From Silene latifolia (Eukaryota; Streptophyta; Magnoliopsida; Caryophyllales; Caryophyllaceae): a DNA stretch of 64,000 bases. Position numbers and translations under genes: made by a program. Each line of letters starts with the position of its first letter. Positions within the stretch are counted from its first letter, which is position 1. The stretch spans positions 455,527,311-455,591,310 of the forward strand of contig NC_133538.1 in NCBI RefSeq assembly GCF_048544455.1, in the 5' to 3' direction. The notes beneath the pieces were generated by a model. It was given only the letters and a program-made list of their open reading frames with translations, was not told where the DNA came from and ran no database searches. Shown here piece after piece: positions 1-10,590 of this stretch.

Positions 1-1275
1 ATATTTGTAATCGGTTTTTACCATTTCAAATATTTTCAAACCCTTTTTAGTTCATTATATTTGTTTTAACCATAAAACATTTTTCACCCTTGGTTCCTCA
101 TACCATGACGGTTAAATCCTTGTTTTGATGATAATATTTGGTTAATGACTTTTAAAAGGTATAAAACCTTCTATTTAATTTCTTTACATTTTGGGAGGTA
201 TTTTAAAGCCTTTCATCATCTCTTTACATTTTCCAAACAAATATATTAGTCACCAACACAAAGTCATCCTTGGTTCTACATACCATGCCGGATCTTAAGC
301 CGAGTACGATGATGAGTATCGACTAATTATATTCAAATGAACTTAAAACAATTAGTTCATAATCATTTTCAAAACTATTCATGTCAAGCTTGTCAAGTCG
401 AACCCGACATCGAATATTATCAAAATAATGATGATTATTCGAGTCTAGTTCTTCAAATCAACAAATGCGGTCTAAACGACCCTTTCAAACCAAATCGGGT
501 TAAAATACCCATATCTCAACACGTTTTGTAATGTTTTCAAAAGGTCAGAACACGGCACATAACCGTAGGCTGACCCGCGCCTCAAGCAGGCCTTTTCTTT
601 CATATTTTCAGAACCAGGGGAGGCCCCTTTACACCGCCGGCAAGCTCGCGCCTCATGTAGTCGTCTGGTACAGGGCCTGTTCCCTTTCCAGCATTAGTCT
701 AGGACGATCCCGACTCGGGTTAGCCCGGATATAGGACGGATCAGATGACTATTTGTTTATTCCAAAATCATATTTGCAAAATGCTTTACTAAGACAAATG
801 GATCAGGTTATGCACCCTAAAATTAATACGGTAAATGGATGTTTAATTTCCGTCTTGCATGCAAATCAATCATTAATCCAACTCGACATCTTATACTTGA
901 TACTTGGATTAAATCAACCGACTTAGAAAGCTCTCACATATTAGGTTTAAATTATTGGATCCGCATTCATGCATTTAAACCGTTTTATCAACTATTGCAT
1001 TCAACCAACCAGGATCGATCAGTAGAGGCCGCTACCTCGGGCGGGATTGGGTGTCTTATTAAAGGGCTTCCCAATACGTACCTTCACCTCTTACTCATAA
1101 ACTTTGGATAGTGGACGACCTTATCCAGGGCGTACGAAAGTCATTCTAGAGATAGGATGCTAAAGAGGGACGATTTCCTTATCTTTAGTACCTATGTCAA
1201 ACGCTGCTTTGTGCTTCGATTTGACCGAGGTATAAAGTGGATTTCGAACGGGTTTCAAGCATCCCACAAATGCTT
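1..1275 (+). repeat. Probable 3' part of a Tat/Ogre-type LTR
   Basis: No coding sequence is recognisable here. The stretch is AT-rich, then from about 560 to 740 becomes GC-richer with CpG. It ends just before a TGGCGACTCC block, the usual start of a tRNA-Arg primer-binding site in Tat/Ogre gypsy elements. I infer it is the downstream part of such an LTR. The upstream end lies outside the window, so the LTR cannot be paired. Short open frames inside it show no domain and are taken as chance. Another repeat type is possible. Confidence 0.33.
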
Positions 1276-1277
1276 GG

Positions 1278-1287
1278 TGGCGACTCC
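1278..1287 (+). promoter_or_regulatory. Candidate tRNA-Arg type primer-binding site
   Basis: TGGCGACTCC is seen directly. Known Ogre/Tat elements begin their PBS with the same ten bases directly after the 5' LTR. Only this core matches; the bases downstream (GAACATC) differ from the Ogre consensus as I recall it. The leader that would follow continues only to about 1390. Confidence 0.35.
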
Positions 1288-1419
1288 GAACATCTCTAAT
1301 CGTTTCGAGACCCTTACCGAGACAAAACCGACCGATCTAAAACGATCCGGTCGAAAGCATTTTTACGCCGCTGAGCGTGGCTTTCAAAAGACCGCTGCAT
1401 GTCCATAGATCAAAGTGGG

Positions 1420-2313
1420 CTCGCAGGTGGGCCATGTCCACAGCCGTACCCACCAAATCCCCGCTCATCATACCGAGCGATAACCCTGTCCCATTGATGT
1501 GCACATCCCCTCCCGTGGCGGGTTCCACGGAGGGCGAAACTAGGGCGTGAAGCCACTCCCGTAAGTGACTCCACTCAGTCAAGGACGCACCTCGAGAACC
1601 ATAGATAACAGATCACAAACAGCTGCATCACAACAACAACCAAAGAAACAACACACACCAACCAATTACCATATACGATCAACTACACGGACACAATAAC
1701 AATACAACAACCGTCACACTAGACAACCAACAGGAACTGAGTAGGCGAACCTACCTTTAGCCAAATGTAGAGATTCGTCGATAAACCACATGACATCAAC
1801 CAAGCAAGGAACCCCTATACAAATCGCACAATAGCCTATTACTACCATCACAATCCTACAAGGAACAACAAAGAGAATGTTGATGATGATGACATACCTA
1901 CGCATCTCACAACGGCGTTAAGAACGCTACCCGACTCAAGCAACTCATCCTCAAAGCACTAGCATCCTCAAAGGCTCCCATGGAAGGTACTTTGGTGAAG
2001 GGAAAGGAGGGAGGCGACATCTAGGTCTGAAGGAAGGAGGTGGAAGTGATTCGAGGTTCTAACAAAACACGATTATAAACCCTCGCTGGAAAGATGCTGC
2101 TCGATCGAGTAACTAACTTACTCGATCGAGTGGCCCTCACTCGATAGAGTACCCAAACTAATCGATCGAGTACCCTCTACTCTATCGAGTGACACACATA
2201 CCCAAGGTCAATTATGCCACGAGGAAACTCTTGCACGCATTCCTAAAGGCTATCACATGCCCCCAAGGTCGGTCAACGTTGGTCAACGGGTCCCTAAAAG
2301 GACGGGTATTACA
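1420..2313 (-). repeat. Truncated LTR of chromovirus-type element (old subfamily)
   Basis: Read on the minus strand this begins TGTAATACCCG at 2313. It follows the layout of the full LTRs at 2668-3916 and 8007-9265: palindrome cluster near the LTR start, a CCTACC block, then the ACTCACGGGAGTGGC-type and CCACGGGAGGGGATG-type segments. It is strongly diverged. Its palindromes are ACTCGATCGAGT instead of ACTCGGTCGAGT (2098-2192). The far end is lost where it abuts the Ogre-like sequence. It sits directly against the integrase fragment at 2314, so this insertion also interrupted that older element. Confidence 0.6.
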
Positions 2314-2667
2314 GGAAGAGTACTTGAGACACTATGTGGGGTCAACTCAATAGGAGTGGGTGAGACTCCTTGATATTGCCCAATTCTGTTTTAATGTTCA
2401 GAAGAAGTCCTTTTCCAATAAGAGCCCATTTGAGCTTGTTACAGGTCAACAGCCGTTGTTGCCTCCCACAGTTGCAGATACCTATGGAGGCCGGATAAAG
2501 AAAGTTCACGAGTATGTTAAAGAATGGAACGTGAATGCCGAGATTGCTCGAGCTTACTTGGAGAAAGCGTCTCGCCGCATGAAGAAGTGGGCAGATCAGA
2601 ATCGGAGACCAAGGGAGTGCAAAGTAGGCGACATGGTCATGGTGAAACTGAACAAATAGCAGATGAG
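2314..2667 (+). pseudogene. Chromovirus (Ty3/gypsy) integrase fragment, copy A, part 1
   Basis: Translation from about 2320 gives the downstream integrase region: RLLDIAQFCFN, then TNKSPFELV-like and GQQPLLPP segments, then a basic stretch ending KVGDMVMVKLNK. This is typical of the end of the core and the C-terminal domain of plant chromovirus integrase, which joins retroviral cDNA to the chromosome. The frame breaks near 2345 and has a TAG at 2657-2659 where copy B keeps Glu. The reading frame continues beyond the nested element at 9266. The N-terminal integrase, reverse transcriptase and gag are absent. Lineage within chromoviruses is inferred, possibly Galadriel-like. Confidence 0.8.
2663..2667. 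repeat. Target-site duplication ATGAG, left (copy A)
   Basis: ATGAG directly precedes the TGTAAC start of the LTR at 2668 and is repeated directly after the TTACA end at 9265. Five-base duplications are the norm for gypsy integrases. Confidence 0.9.
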
Positions 2668-3916
2668 TGTAACACCCCCGTACACCAAGGTGCCTTACCA
2701 ATGACCACCCTAGTGTATGAAGGTGTTACCATCTCGGTTGCCCGAGGTAGTCGATCAAATAAACAATGAGATAACATTTATTAAAATAGTTTTAAGTCTT
2801 TACAACACAAAACAACGAAGCAAGATACAACGTGATAACTATGATAACTACTAGGCATATGTGGCAAGGACATCTACTCCGGTAGCGTGGTGACTCGATT
2901 CCCTTCCAAGCCTGCAAGCAACAAGACCAATTGTACCTGTTAAACCAACTACTCACTATCCCCGAATGGATCACTACAGTTTTGAAAACACAACCCGAGT
3001 CAGTTTACTTTAAAACAAAATAAGACAAGTACAATAAGGCAAACTGCTGATCATCACACCTCCAACTCCCGATCACACATAGTAACTGACTACACACTAA
3101 AGTGTGTAACCCTACCAGATTACCCATCACAACAGGTAATCCACACCGCCAGTGGGGCACCGCAGCCAAATCCCCACCAAATCCCCGCTCATCAACGAGC
3201 GATAACCATTTTCATAAATGTGCATATCCCCTCCAGTGGCGGGTTCCACAGAGAGCGAAACTAGGGCGTGCAAGTGACTCCACTCAGCCGAGGACGCGCC
3301 TCGCGAACATCATCAACAACCATCACTTCACTAACATGAACTCCAACACACCAACAACGATCAGCAGATAAACAATCGTACAATAATACAAACATATACT
3401 TATAATGATTCAATAGTAAACCGGGTAGGAAACCCTACCTTATCGCTAATCCATGAAAATGCATCCACAACTAGTCAGGCAAGACTCTGAGACGAATCCT
3501 TGAGACATGGACTGAAGCCGACACGATGACATCCTTACCCGCATATTTCGCATATAAGCCGATCCCTATCCTTGGTTAGTGTCTAGGCTAGGTGAGGGTG
3601 TAAAGAGAAGTGGGTGATAGATGAGAGAGATATATATTAGGGTTAGAGAGAAAGGGAACCGTCGAAAATGAAATTAGACTTACGAACTTTAATTTTATAA
3701 TAACGCGTCAAAAACGGCTATACTCGGTCGAGTACTCTCTCACTCGGCCGAATAAGCCCTACTCGGTCGAGTGTTATCACCACTCGGCGGAGTAGCCCCT
3801 ACTAGGTCAAGTAAACAATCACACAGATCCCTTATCCTCTGCCCTATCCCCTCCTATGATCTTCTGTGGTCAAACGGCCGGTCAAAGGGTCGTCCTTAAA
3901 TAGGGCGGGTATTACA
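2668..3916 (-). repeat. 3' LTR of nested non-autonomous element, copy A
   Basis: 1249 bases, TGTAAC...TTACA on the plus strand. It matches 8007-9265 along its length with scattered substitutions, and lacks a segment near 3255-3275 that the other LTR has (GAAGCCACTCCCG). The palindrome cluster ACTCGGTCGAGT lies at 3720-3810, which is the upstream (U3) end on the coding strand. Confidence 0.92.
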
Positions 3917-3937
3917 GTCTTCCCCCCCCCCCTCTTA
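3917..3937 (-). promoter_or_regulatory. Polypurine tract, copy A
   Basis: On the minus strand a G-run flanked by AAGA and GAAGAC abuts the 3' LTR. This is the position and composition of a plus-strand primer for gypsy reverse transcription. The G-run (about 12) is longer than in copy B (14402-14413), which suggests slippage. Confidence 0.8.
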
Positions 3938-4837
3938 AAAGGAACTTCGTCCTCGAAGTTCAACGCATACTTCCCAACCGCAACAACATCAACATAAGAA
4001 AAGGCCTATCGTTTCACAACAAGAAACATAAGATATACAAGACTTCGATCACTACAAAGTGTCACCACCACCCAATTATAGCATCAGTTACATAAATTAA
4101 GTTCGTGACAACTCACAAACTCAAAGTTAAATGAATGAAGATAAAACATAGATGAAAAAGGTGAAGCATAAAGGAACTTTAGTCAACTTGTTAGGACTTT
4201 TAGAGCTTTTATATCGCGATGTTATATACCCCTCTAAAAAGGAACTTCGTCCCCGAAATTCATTCTACCCATTCACCAAGGTCAACCGAAAGCAAGATAA
4301 CCACAATTATGGAACATATACTCTAGTACAAAGCAAACACGACACCTCCACACATATGTTAACAACCACCTTATGAATGCAAGTCAAGGAGACAATACAC
4401 ACAACACACTTATAAAATTGCAAGGAGTATGAAAACGACATTGTCCTTGATCAACTGGGACTACTGCTACTACCGCTACTACCCACAACCACATCTCATA
4501 TTACTTCCACCGTCGTATTTTAGACTCAACCATATGCCGAGTATACTAGTGTACTAGGTCGTGTAGGTGATACTCGGCCGAGTATTCCATTATACTTGGT
4601 CGAGTTGTCGAGGTGAGAAAGCAAATTTTCGACTTTAGACATATATTCACCAAGGGTCATACCTGCACACAATAACATACTCCATCGCCAACTAGAAGTT
4701 TTTGTCTAAGAGGTCTCAAACATAGTATGTAAAACAAGTAGCGGCCTTATGGCCAATTACAGTCATCCAAAGTAAAAGAGTACAATAAAAGAACAAGTAT
4801 TCAACGACAAACCGAAACTAAATCCATAACTACAACG

Positions 4838-6406
4838 GAAACATATCTGGACCCTCCTCCATCTCCTCACCACCACCCATGCCAGATGTACCTGCTCCTG
4901 ATGTACCTGCTCCCTGAAAAGCTCCAGCTGAATAGCCTCCACGGCCTAGCTGGCTCCCATAGTTGGCTCCCCATGGTCCCACGAGACAGCCAAACTCTGT
5001 CTCATCAGGTGGCCTCCAAAAGCCAAGTTCAACTCCGTAACTGTGGAAGACTCAAGTGTCCACTCCGGGTCCCCTCCACCAAACGGGCTGTGCCAACTCG
5101 GTCCCTATGCCCTGGTTATTGGCCATCTCATGCATGTTCCGGAGCACCAGGATAGCGGAGATCCGCTTAGTCAAGTAATTGACCTTCATCCTGGGGTCAT
5201 GAACGGTGAGGTAGGGCGAGTACTGCTGTGGGTAGAAGCACGGTGTAGAGTAAGAGGGCTCAGTCTCAACCTCGTCGACCCTAGACGCTGTCCCTCTACG
5301 GCGCTCACGTGGTGGGTGAGGAACCGGCTGTCTATCAGACACTGTGGTAGGCTCTGGTAGGTCTAGGAGGATGGTGGAGTCGATCAATAATACTGAGGCT
5401 CGAGTCTAGGTGCACCACTGCCCGGGTCATACTCAGCTAAATGGTTAATCACGGGTAGGTGTTCGAGATGAGGGAGCACCATCCACGAAGATCCTCTCAC
5501 CCTCTAAGCATATAACCCATCCTCTAACTTCCTAAGCTATCTGTTGTTACACCAATACTTTGCGTTCATCGTAGGTAGAGTCTCAAACAACTCATCCCCC
5601 GATGGAGGCGGGGCCTCAAAGTCAGTCAGTCTTTGGGCTAAACGGGTCACTATGGCCCCACAGGTAATATGACGGTTTGGAGACCGTGCCATATGGTCCA
5701 GGCTAGAGCATACCACCCCCGAAGAACTATAGTAACAAGGCTTCCCCCGACGAAGGTTAAGGTAAGACAGCAACAACATGATCTCATGATAATTCAGCTT
5801 ACTCACATCATCCCTCGCTAACAAAAGGTAGGTTATCATCCTAAGAAACATGCGGAGGGATACAATTTGAATGTTATTGATCAACATGGCACTAGCACTA
5901 GGAGCAGGTCGGCCAGTCAGATAGGGTAGGTAATGGGGTGCATCACTGTTCTTTGCTACATAACTCAGGTATCCCTCCTCTTCTGCCTCTAGGCCCAGGT
6001 GGCCGGCAAACTCGTCAAGGGTCAACTCGTGATCCTCATTCATAAGGCAAAAAGAAACAATTTTACCTTTCACGTCATGCACAAAGGAGCTTAAGAACTC
6101 CAAGGTCAGATAGGGGTAGGACTTCTTTTGTAGATGGTAAAGCCCCTCCATTCCCAAAGCCTCGAAGATGTGTACTATATCCGCTTTAACCCCCAAACTC
6201 TCCAAGATGTCCGGGTTCACACACTGGGTTGGTCTCATAGTCTGACTCATCAGGGCCACAAAAGCATTACGCTGCTTAAAGTCAGAGAAGATTACCGATG
6301 GATATTCTTCCACCGGAAGAACAACAGGTTCTTGGCTAGATTGACCCGTCTCCAAGTGAACATTGGCACGAGTTCGCTTCTTAGCTAGGGCTCTTATTTT
6401 CGGCAT
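4838..6406 (-). pseudogene. Decayed ORF of non-autonomous element, plant transposon-protein type, copy A
   Basis: The best part starts at the ATG at 6406 (MPKIRALAKK) and runs about 290 codons to a TAG at 5537. The translation has the pattern seen in Athila ORF1-like or 'putative plant transposon protein' ORFs, with segments such as ELTLDEFAGHLGL, SMRMFLRMI-like and LSYLNLRRGKP. Homologous sequence continues past the stop with further stops and frame changes (PRERRRGTASRV, then GGGEEMEEGPDM) to about 4838. The original protein was therefore near 520 residues. The TAG is also present in copy B, so it predates the duplication. No enzymatic motif is visible; the function is unknown. An in-frame ATG at 6481 is an alternative start. 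Confidence 0.65.
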
Positions 6407-6929
6407 AATGCAAAAGATGAATTTTAGCAAGGGTGTTTTCAAAAAATTTCCATAGTACGGACTGTTTTTCACATCACGCACTTTTAAGACGCAGTTTTAA
6501 GACTGATTTTTCTTACAAAATACAAATCATACTAGTAAAAAGGAGTGTCTTTACCATCAATTTACTCTTCAAGAACATCCTAAGGCAATCTAAGGGACCA
6601 AAAATCAAGCTTGGAATAAACCCTAAAAAGCTTTGTAACACAAGATAAGCGATTTCAAGCATATAAATCAGTTTGGGGAAAGCATAGGCGATGTTTAAAG
6701 TAATAAGGACCCAAATATCAAAATAGAAACATCAAATTCAGATTATAAGAGCTAGGGATTCGAAATTTTGAACAATTGCTACCATAAATTGGTGATAAGT
6801 TGAAGAAATAGATTGAATACTTTACCTTGATTGAGGTTTTTGAACAAATAAGGATGGAATCCACAAGTAATTACCACAAGGAATCACTCAAATGTTTTGA
6901 GAGAGAAAGAGTTTTGAGGATTTATGAGG

Positions 6930-6932
<3 letters not shown>

Positions 6933-7014
<82 letters not shown>
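6933..7014. repeat. (GA)n microsatellite
   Basis: About 41 GA units, lying in the leader side of the nested element. The same place in copy B (around 17549-17561) has only about six units, so the tract changed after the duplication. Confidence 0.95.
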
Positions 7015-7016
<2 letters not shown>

Positions 7017-7083
7017 ATGAGGCGGAAATAAGAGAATAAGAGAAGTTATAGGGTTTCCAAATTAAACCGAGTTGAGTCGCGAT

Positions 7084-7277
7084 AAATGGGTACTCGGTCG
7101 AGTATCGGGTTTACTCGACAGAGTATGGACTACTCGGTCGAGTATTTGGTGTGCTCGTTCGAGTATCCAAAGATCAGTAGCTCATACAATCTGTCATTCT
7201 GGGTACTCGGTCGAGTGCCTATTTACTCGGCCGAGTGTGGCCTACTCGGTCGAGTATAAACTCTACTCGGCTGAGTT
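7084..7277. repeat. Cluster of ACTCGGTCGAGT near-palindromes, internal region, copy A
   Basis: About eight copies of ACTCG-NN-CGAGT, some with one mismatch, are spaced 15 to 30 bases apart. They lie inside the element between the ORF start and the primer-binding site, well outside the LTRs. The same block is at 17640-17828 in copy B. It creates short open frames that are not genes. Confidence 0.9.
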
Positions 7278-7990
7278 CAAAAGAACAGAAATGGAGTTTT
7301 ATATTTTCAAAGGTTTTTCCTGCAAAACAAATAATGACGTTCGGAGTTCCACACAACCGATCTCGTCACCGTTAGACACTAACTCTATCACATCAAAGCA
7401 CATAACAAAACACAATTGTTATCGAGTCCTTTACGCGTAAAACATGTTTCTTGCACAAAACCGAAGTAAACCATTCATGTCCCAACTAATGCATACGACT
7501 AATCTTGACTACACAATAGATACGTTTAAGCTATGAACTTATATTATCATATTTTATCATGCAATTCTACCCACACTCGGTACTTCATTTCTCCTATGGA
7601 GATCACATACACACACATTTCAGACACGAGGTCTATCATACTCATCTACTACGTTTCCTGGTCTCATATTATCTTGGTCAATTCATGCCATCCTTTTATC
7701 ATTCATCCAACAACTCACAAACTTAACCATTCACAAGTATTACGCACACATTACCACACAAGCTACTGCAAACAAACACATATGACACACACACTGGGCA
7801 CGGACTATTCCTATACACCTACCCTTCCCACTATGGCTGGCTTAAGCATGATTGGGGCCGGGATTCTGAGATGAGGGTGCCTTCTCACCCAAAACTGACA
7901 TAAGTTGACTCCCAAAACACATACACCAGGATCATTTTAATTCAACACCCTGTGTTCATTTGGTTCATTGGTTCAGGTTCCAAAATCATC

Positions 7991-8003
7991 GCTCTGATAC
8001 CAC
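7991..8003 (-). promoter_or_regulatory. Primer-binding site, initiator Met tRNA, copy A
   Basis: On the minus strand TGGTATCAGAGCG follows the 5' LTR after three bases. This matches the 3' end of plant tRNA-iMet, the usual primer for chromoviruses and copia elements. Confidence 0.92.
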
Positions 8004-8006
8004 TTT

Positions 8007-9265
8007 GTAACACCCCCGTACACCAAGGTGCCTTACCAAGGACCACCATAGTGTATAAAGGTGTTACAATCTCGGTTGCCCGAGGTAGTCGACCAAATAA
8101 ACAACGAGAGAACATTTATTAAAATAGTTCAAGTCTTTACAACACAAAATAGCGAAGCAAGATACAACGTGATAACTATGATAACTACTAGGCATATGTG
8201 GCAAGGACATCTACTCCGGTAGCGTGGTGACTCGATTCCCTTCCAAGCCCGCAAGCAACAAGACCAACTGTACCTGCTAAACCAACTGCTCACCATCCCC
8301 GATTGGATCACCACAGTTTTGAAAACACAACCCGGGGTCAGTTTACTGTAAAACAAAATAAGACAAGTACAATAAGGCAAACTGCTGATCATCACACCTC
8401 CAACTCCCAATCTCACATAGTAACTGACTACACACTAAAGTGTGTAGCCCTGCCAGATTACCTATCGTAACAAATAATCCACACCGCCAGTGGGGGGCCG
8501 CAGCCAATCCCCACCAAATCCCTGCTCATCAACGAGCGATAACCTTGTTCATTAATGTGCACATCCCCTCCTGTGGTGGGTTCCACAGAGGGCGAAACTA
8601 GGGCGTGAAGCCACTCCCGCAAGTGACTCCACTCAGCCGAGGATGCGCCTCGCGAACATCATCAACAACCATCACATCACCAACATCAATTCCAACACAC
8701 CAACAATGATCAGCAGATAAACAATCGCACAACAATACAAACATATACTTATAATGATTAAACTGTAAACCGAGTAGGAAAACCCTACCTTATCGCCAAT
8801 CCATGAAAATGCATCCACAACTAGCCAGGCAAGAATCCGAGATGAATCCTTGAGACATGGACCGTTGCCGACATGATGACATCCTTACCCGTATATTTCG
8901 TATATAAGCCGATCCCCATCCTTGGTTAGTGTCTAGGCTAGGTGAGGGTGTAAAGAGAAGTGGGTGATAGATGAGAGAGAGAGATATTTTAGGGTTAGAG
9001 AGAAAGGGAACCATCGAAAATGAAATTAGACATACGAACTTGCGTTTTATAATAACGCGTCAACAGTGGCTATACTCGGTCGAGTACTCTCTTACTCGAC
9101 CGAGTAAGCCCTAATCGGTCGAGTGTTATCACCACTCGGTCGAGTAGCCCCTACTAGGTCGAGTAAACAGTCACACAGATCCCTTATCCTCTCGCCTATC
9201 CCCTCCTATGATCTTCTGTGGTCAAACGGCCGGTCAAAGGGTCCTTAAACAGGGCGGGTATTACA
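8007..9265 (-). repeat. 5' LTR of nested non-autonomous element, copy A
   Basis: 1259 bases, with TGTAAC and TTACA ends on the plus strand. The palindrome cluster ACTCGGTCGAGT is at 9072-9165, at the U3 end. It pairs with 2668-3916 and is followed directly by the ATGAG target duplication at 9266. Confidence 0.92.
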
Positions 9266-9508
9266 ATGAGATTTCTCCGAGGACGGGACAAGCGACTAGT
9301 GTGAAAGTACGAAGGCCCCATCCAAGTGATCAAGTGGATTGGGGAAGTAGCATACAAACTTGACCGCCCTGCCTGGATGAAGTGTCACCCTGTCTTTTAT
9401 GTGAGCTGTCTGCAGCCTTACCATCCAGATCCTGAAGATCCCAACCGCAACAAGAGCAAGCGTGCCAACATCCGTTCCAATCAACTTCCAGCGACATCAG
9501 CCGACTAA
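9266..9508 (+). pseudogene. Chromovirus integrase C-terminal fragment, copy A, part 2
   Basis: Continues the frame broken at 2667. Translation begins with RFLRGRDKRLV-like sequence and passes through KYEGPIQVIKWIGEVAYKL, HPVFYVSCLQPYHPDPEDP to a stop at 9506. The GPxxV..IGxVAY.L and HPVFHVSxLKPY-type motifs mark the integrase C-terminal domain (GPY/F module) of plant chromoviruses. The chromodomain that would normally follow is not seen. A purine-rich tract (GGTGGGGGAGAGGG, 9556-9569) follows the stop and may be the polypurine tract of this host element. Confidence 0.8.
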
Positions 9509-9569
9509 ACCAGCCATGCAGACTTTCAAGCATTGTCGAGGACGGCAAAAAATTAGGTGGGGGAGAGGG

Positions 9570-10045
9570 TAAGGAGCCGCAGTTGTAGCGCACAATCCCT
9601 AAAAATTGCGCGCGCAGTTCTTCTTCTTGGAGCCCTTAGATTTCTTATTTGTACTCATGTATTTTCATTTCTGTTTTTAGTTTCATTTAGTACTCCAAGA
9701 CTACTTCCTGCGTGTCGACTCTTGGAGTATCGTTTTTAGTTTAAGATATGTTTTTTAGGCAATTAGAAAACATATCCCTATTCTACGCATTCAATGTATC
9801 CTGCTACTAGGAACAAACTATCAAATTTGCCTCTATTAGAGGCGCTAGTCAATCAAAAACCTCTTCTCATCCAAAAGCTTGATATTGCTTGGTTCTTACT
9901 TTCAATAATCGCATTTCTTACTTTTATTGCTTTCGTGTGCCGGACTTGGATTCCCGACACACGCCAATCGGGACCGATTACGAATGCTCTAGTCATCCCT
10001 CACTAGTGCTTGACGCTCTCACTTACATTCTTGTTGTGTGTTAGA
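9570..10045 (+). repeat. Gene-free spacer, possibly LTR remnant of the host chromovirus
   Basis: It follows the purine tract and contains a directly repeated word (ACTCCAAGACTACTTCCTGCG then CTTGGAGTAT). No clear TG...CA boundaries were found. It is repeated at 19990-20480 in copy B. It abuts the second integrase tail without an obvious target duplication. Confidence 0.35.
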
Positions 10046-10398
10046 CAAGGGTGCACGCCACGTTCCAGCTCAAAGTTCCGGACCGTGACACCTTGCCACT
10101 AGCGCTTGATCGGGTGCATAATGTTTTTCATGTGTCTCATGTTCGGAAGTATGTGACTGATCCATCTCATGTACTTGAGGTTGAACATATTGCACTGGAT
10201 GAAGCACTCACTTATATACAAACACCAAAAGAGATCTTGGATCGAAAAGTGCATAAGACAAGGAAGGGCGAGACTGTTCTACTTAAGGTATTGTGGTCTA
10301 ATCATATGGTTGAAGAGGCTACATGAGAAGTGGAGGAGGTTATGAGAAAGCATTATCCTCATGTTTTTGATCAGGTATGGTTGGTTACGGGGTCGTAA
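10046..10398 (+). pseudogene. Second gypsy (Tekay/Del-like) integrase C-terminal tail, copy A
   Basis: The translation has RVHNVFHVSHVRKYV, DPSHVLEVE, LTYIQTPKEILDRKV, and VLLKVLWSNHMVEEAT in order. This is the characteristic end of Del/Tekay-lineage chromovirus pol: integrase C-terminal module followed by a chromodomain-like segment. A TGA replaces the conserved Trp at 10324-10326; homology resumes (EVEEVMRKHYPHVFDQ) up to about 10398. Everything upstream of the tail is missing. Its own LTR follows at 10591, so this is the 3' end of a 5'-truncated element. Confidence 0.8.
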
Positions 10399-10575
10399 CC
10401 GATTTCCTTTAGGGGGGAGGAGATAACTGCATGTGTTTTGGGATAGTTTTGGGATGTTTATAAATGTTTATAAGTTTCGAGTCAGTTGTGGGTTGTTTTG
10501 AGTCGCCTTAGATTGTTGGTCTTGTGGTTTTGTGTTATGTCGGATTTGGGTGAACTTCGGGGACGAAGTTCGTTT

Positions 10576-10590
10576 TTAAGGAGGGAAGAC
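10576..10590 (+). promoter_or_regulatory. Polypurine tract, copy A
   Basis: TTAAGGAGGGAAGAC directly precedes the TGTAATACC start of the LTR. It is close to the tract of the nested minus-strand element, supporting a shared lineage. Confidence 0.75.

Larger units (their letters stand above)
2668..9265 (-). mobile_element. Non-autonomous LTR retrotransposon, copy A
   Basis: A complete element on the minus strand: 5' LTR 8007-9265, tRNA-iMet primer site 7991-8003, internal region 3917-8006, polypurine tract next to 3917, 3' LTR 2668-3916, and ATGAG duplicated on both sides. The internal region has no gag, protease, reverse transcriptase or integrase. It carries one decayed ORF of the plant transposon-protein type (4838-6406). 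LTR ends, polypurine tract and palindromes resemble those of the chromovirus LTR at 10591, so an autonomous chromovirus probably supplied the enzymes in trans. Confidence 0.9.

Noticed and set aside
6827..7039. Open frame rich in Glu-Arg
   Set aside because: It is a translation of the GA microsatellite; copy B has lost the tract and no family matches.
7084..7277. CRISPR-like regularly spaced repeats
   Set aside because: Spacing is irregular, units are palindromic and variable, spacers recur in the duplicate, and the context is a plant retrotransposon.
7072..7440. 122-codon open frame, with a counterpart at 17622-17990
   Set aside because: It runs through the ACTCGGTCGAGT cluster. The repeats explain the frame, no start context or domain is visible, and it is in the opposite orientation to the element's ORF.
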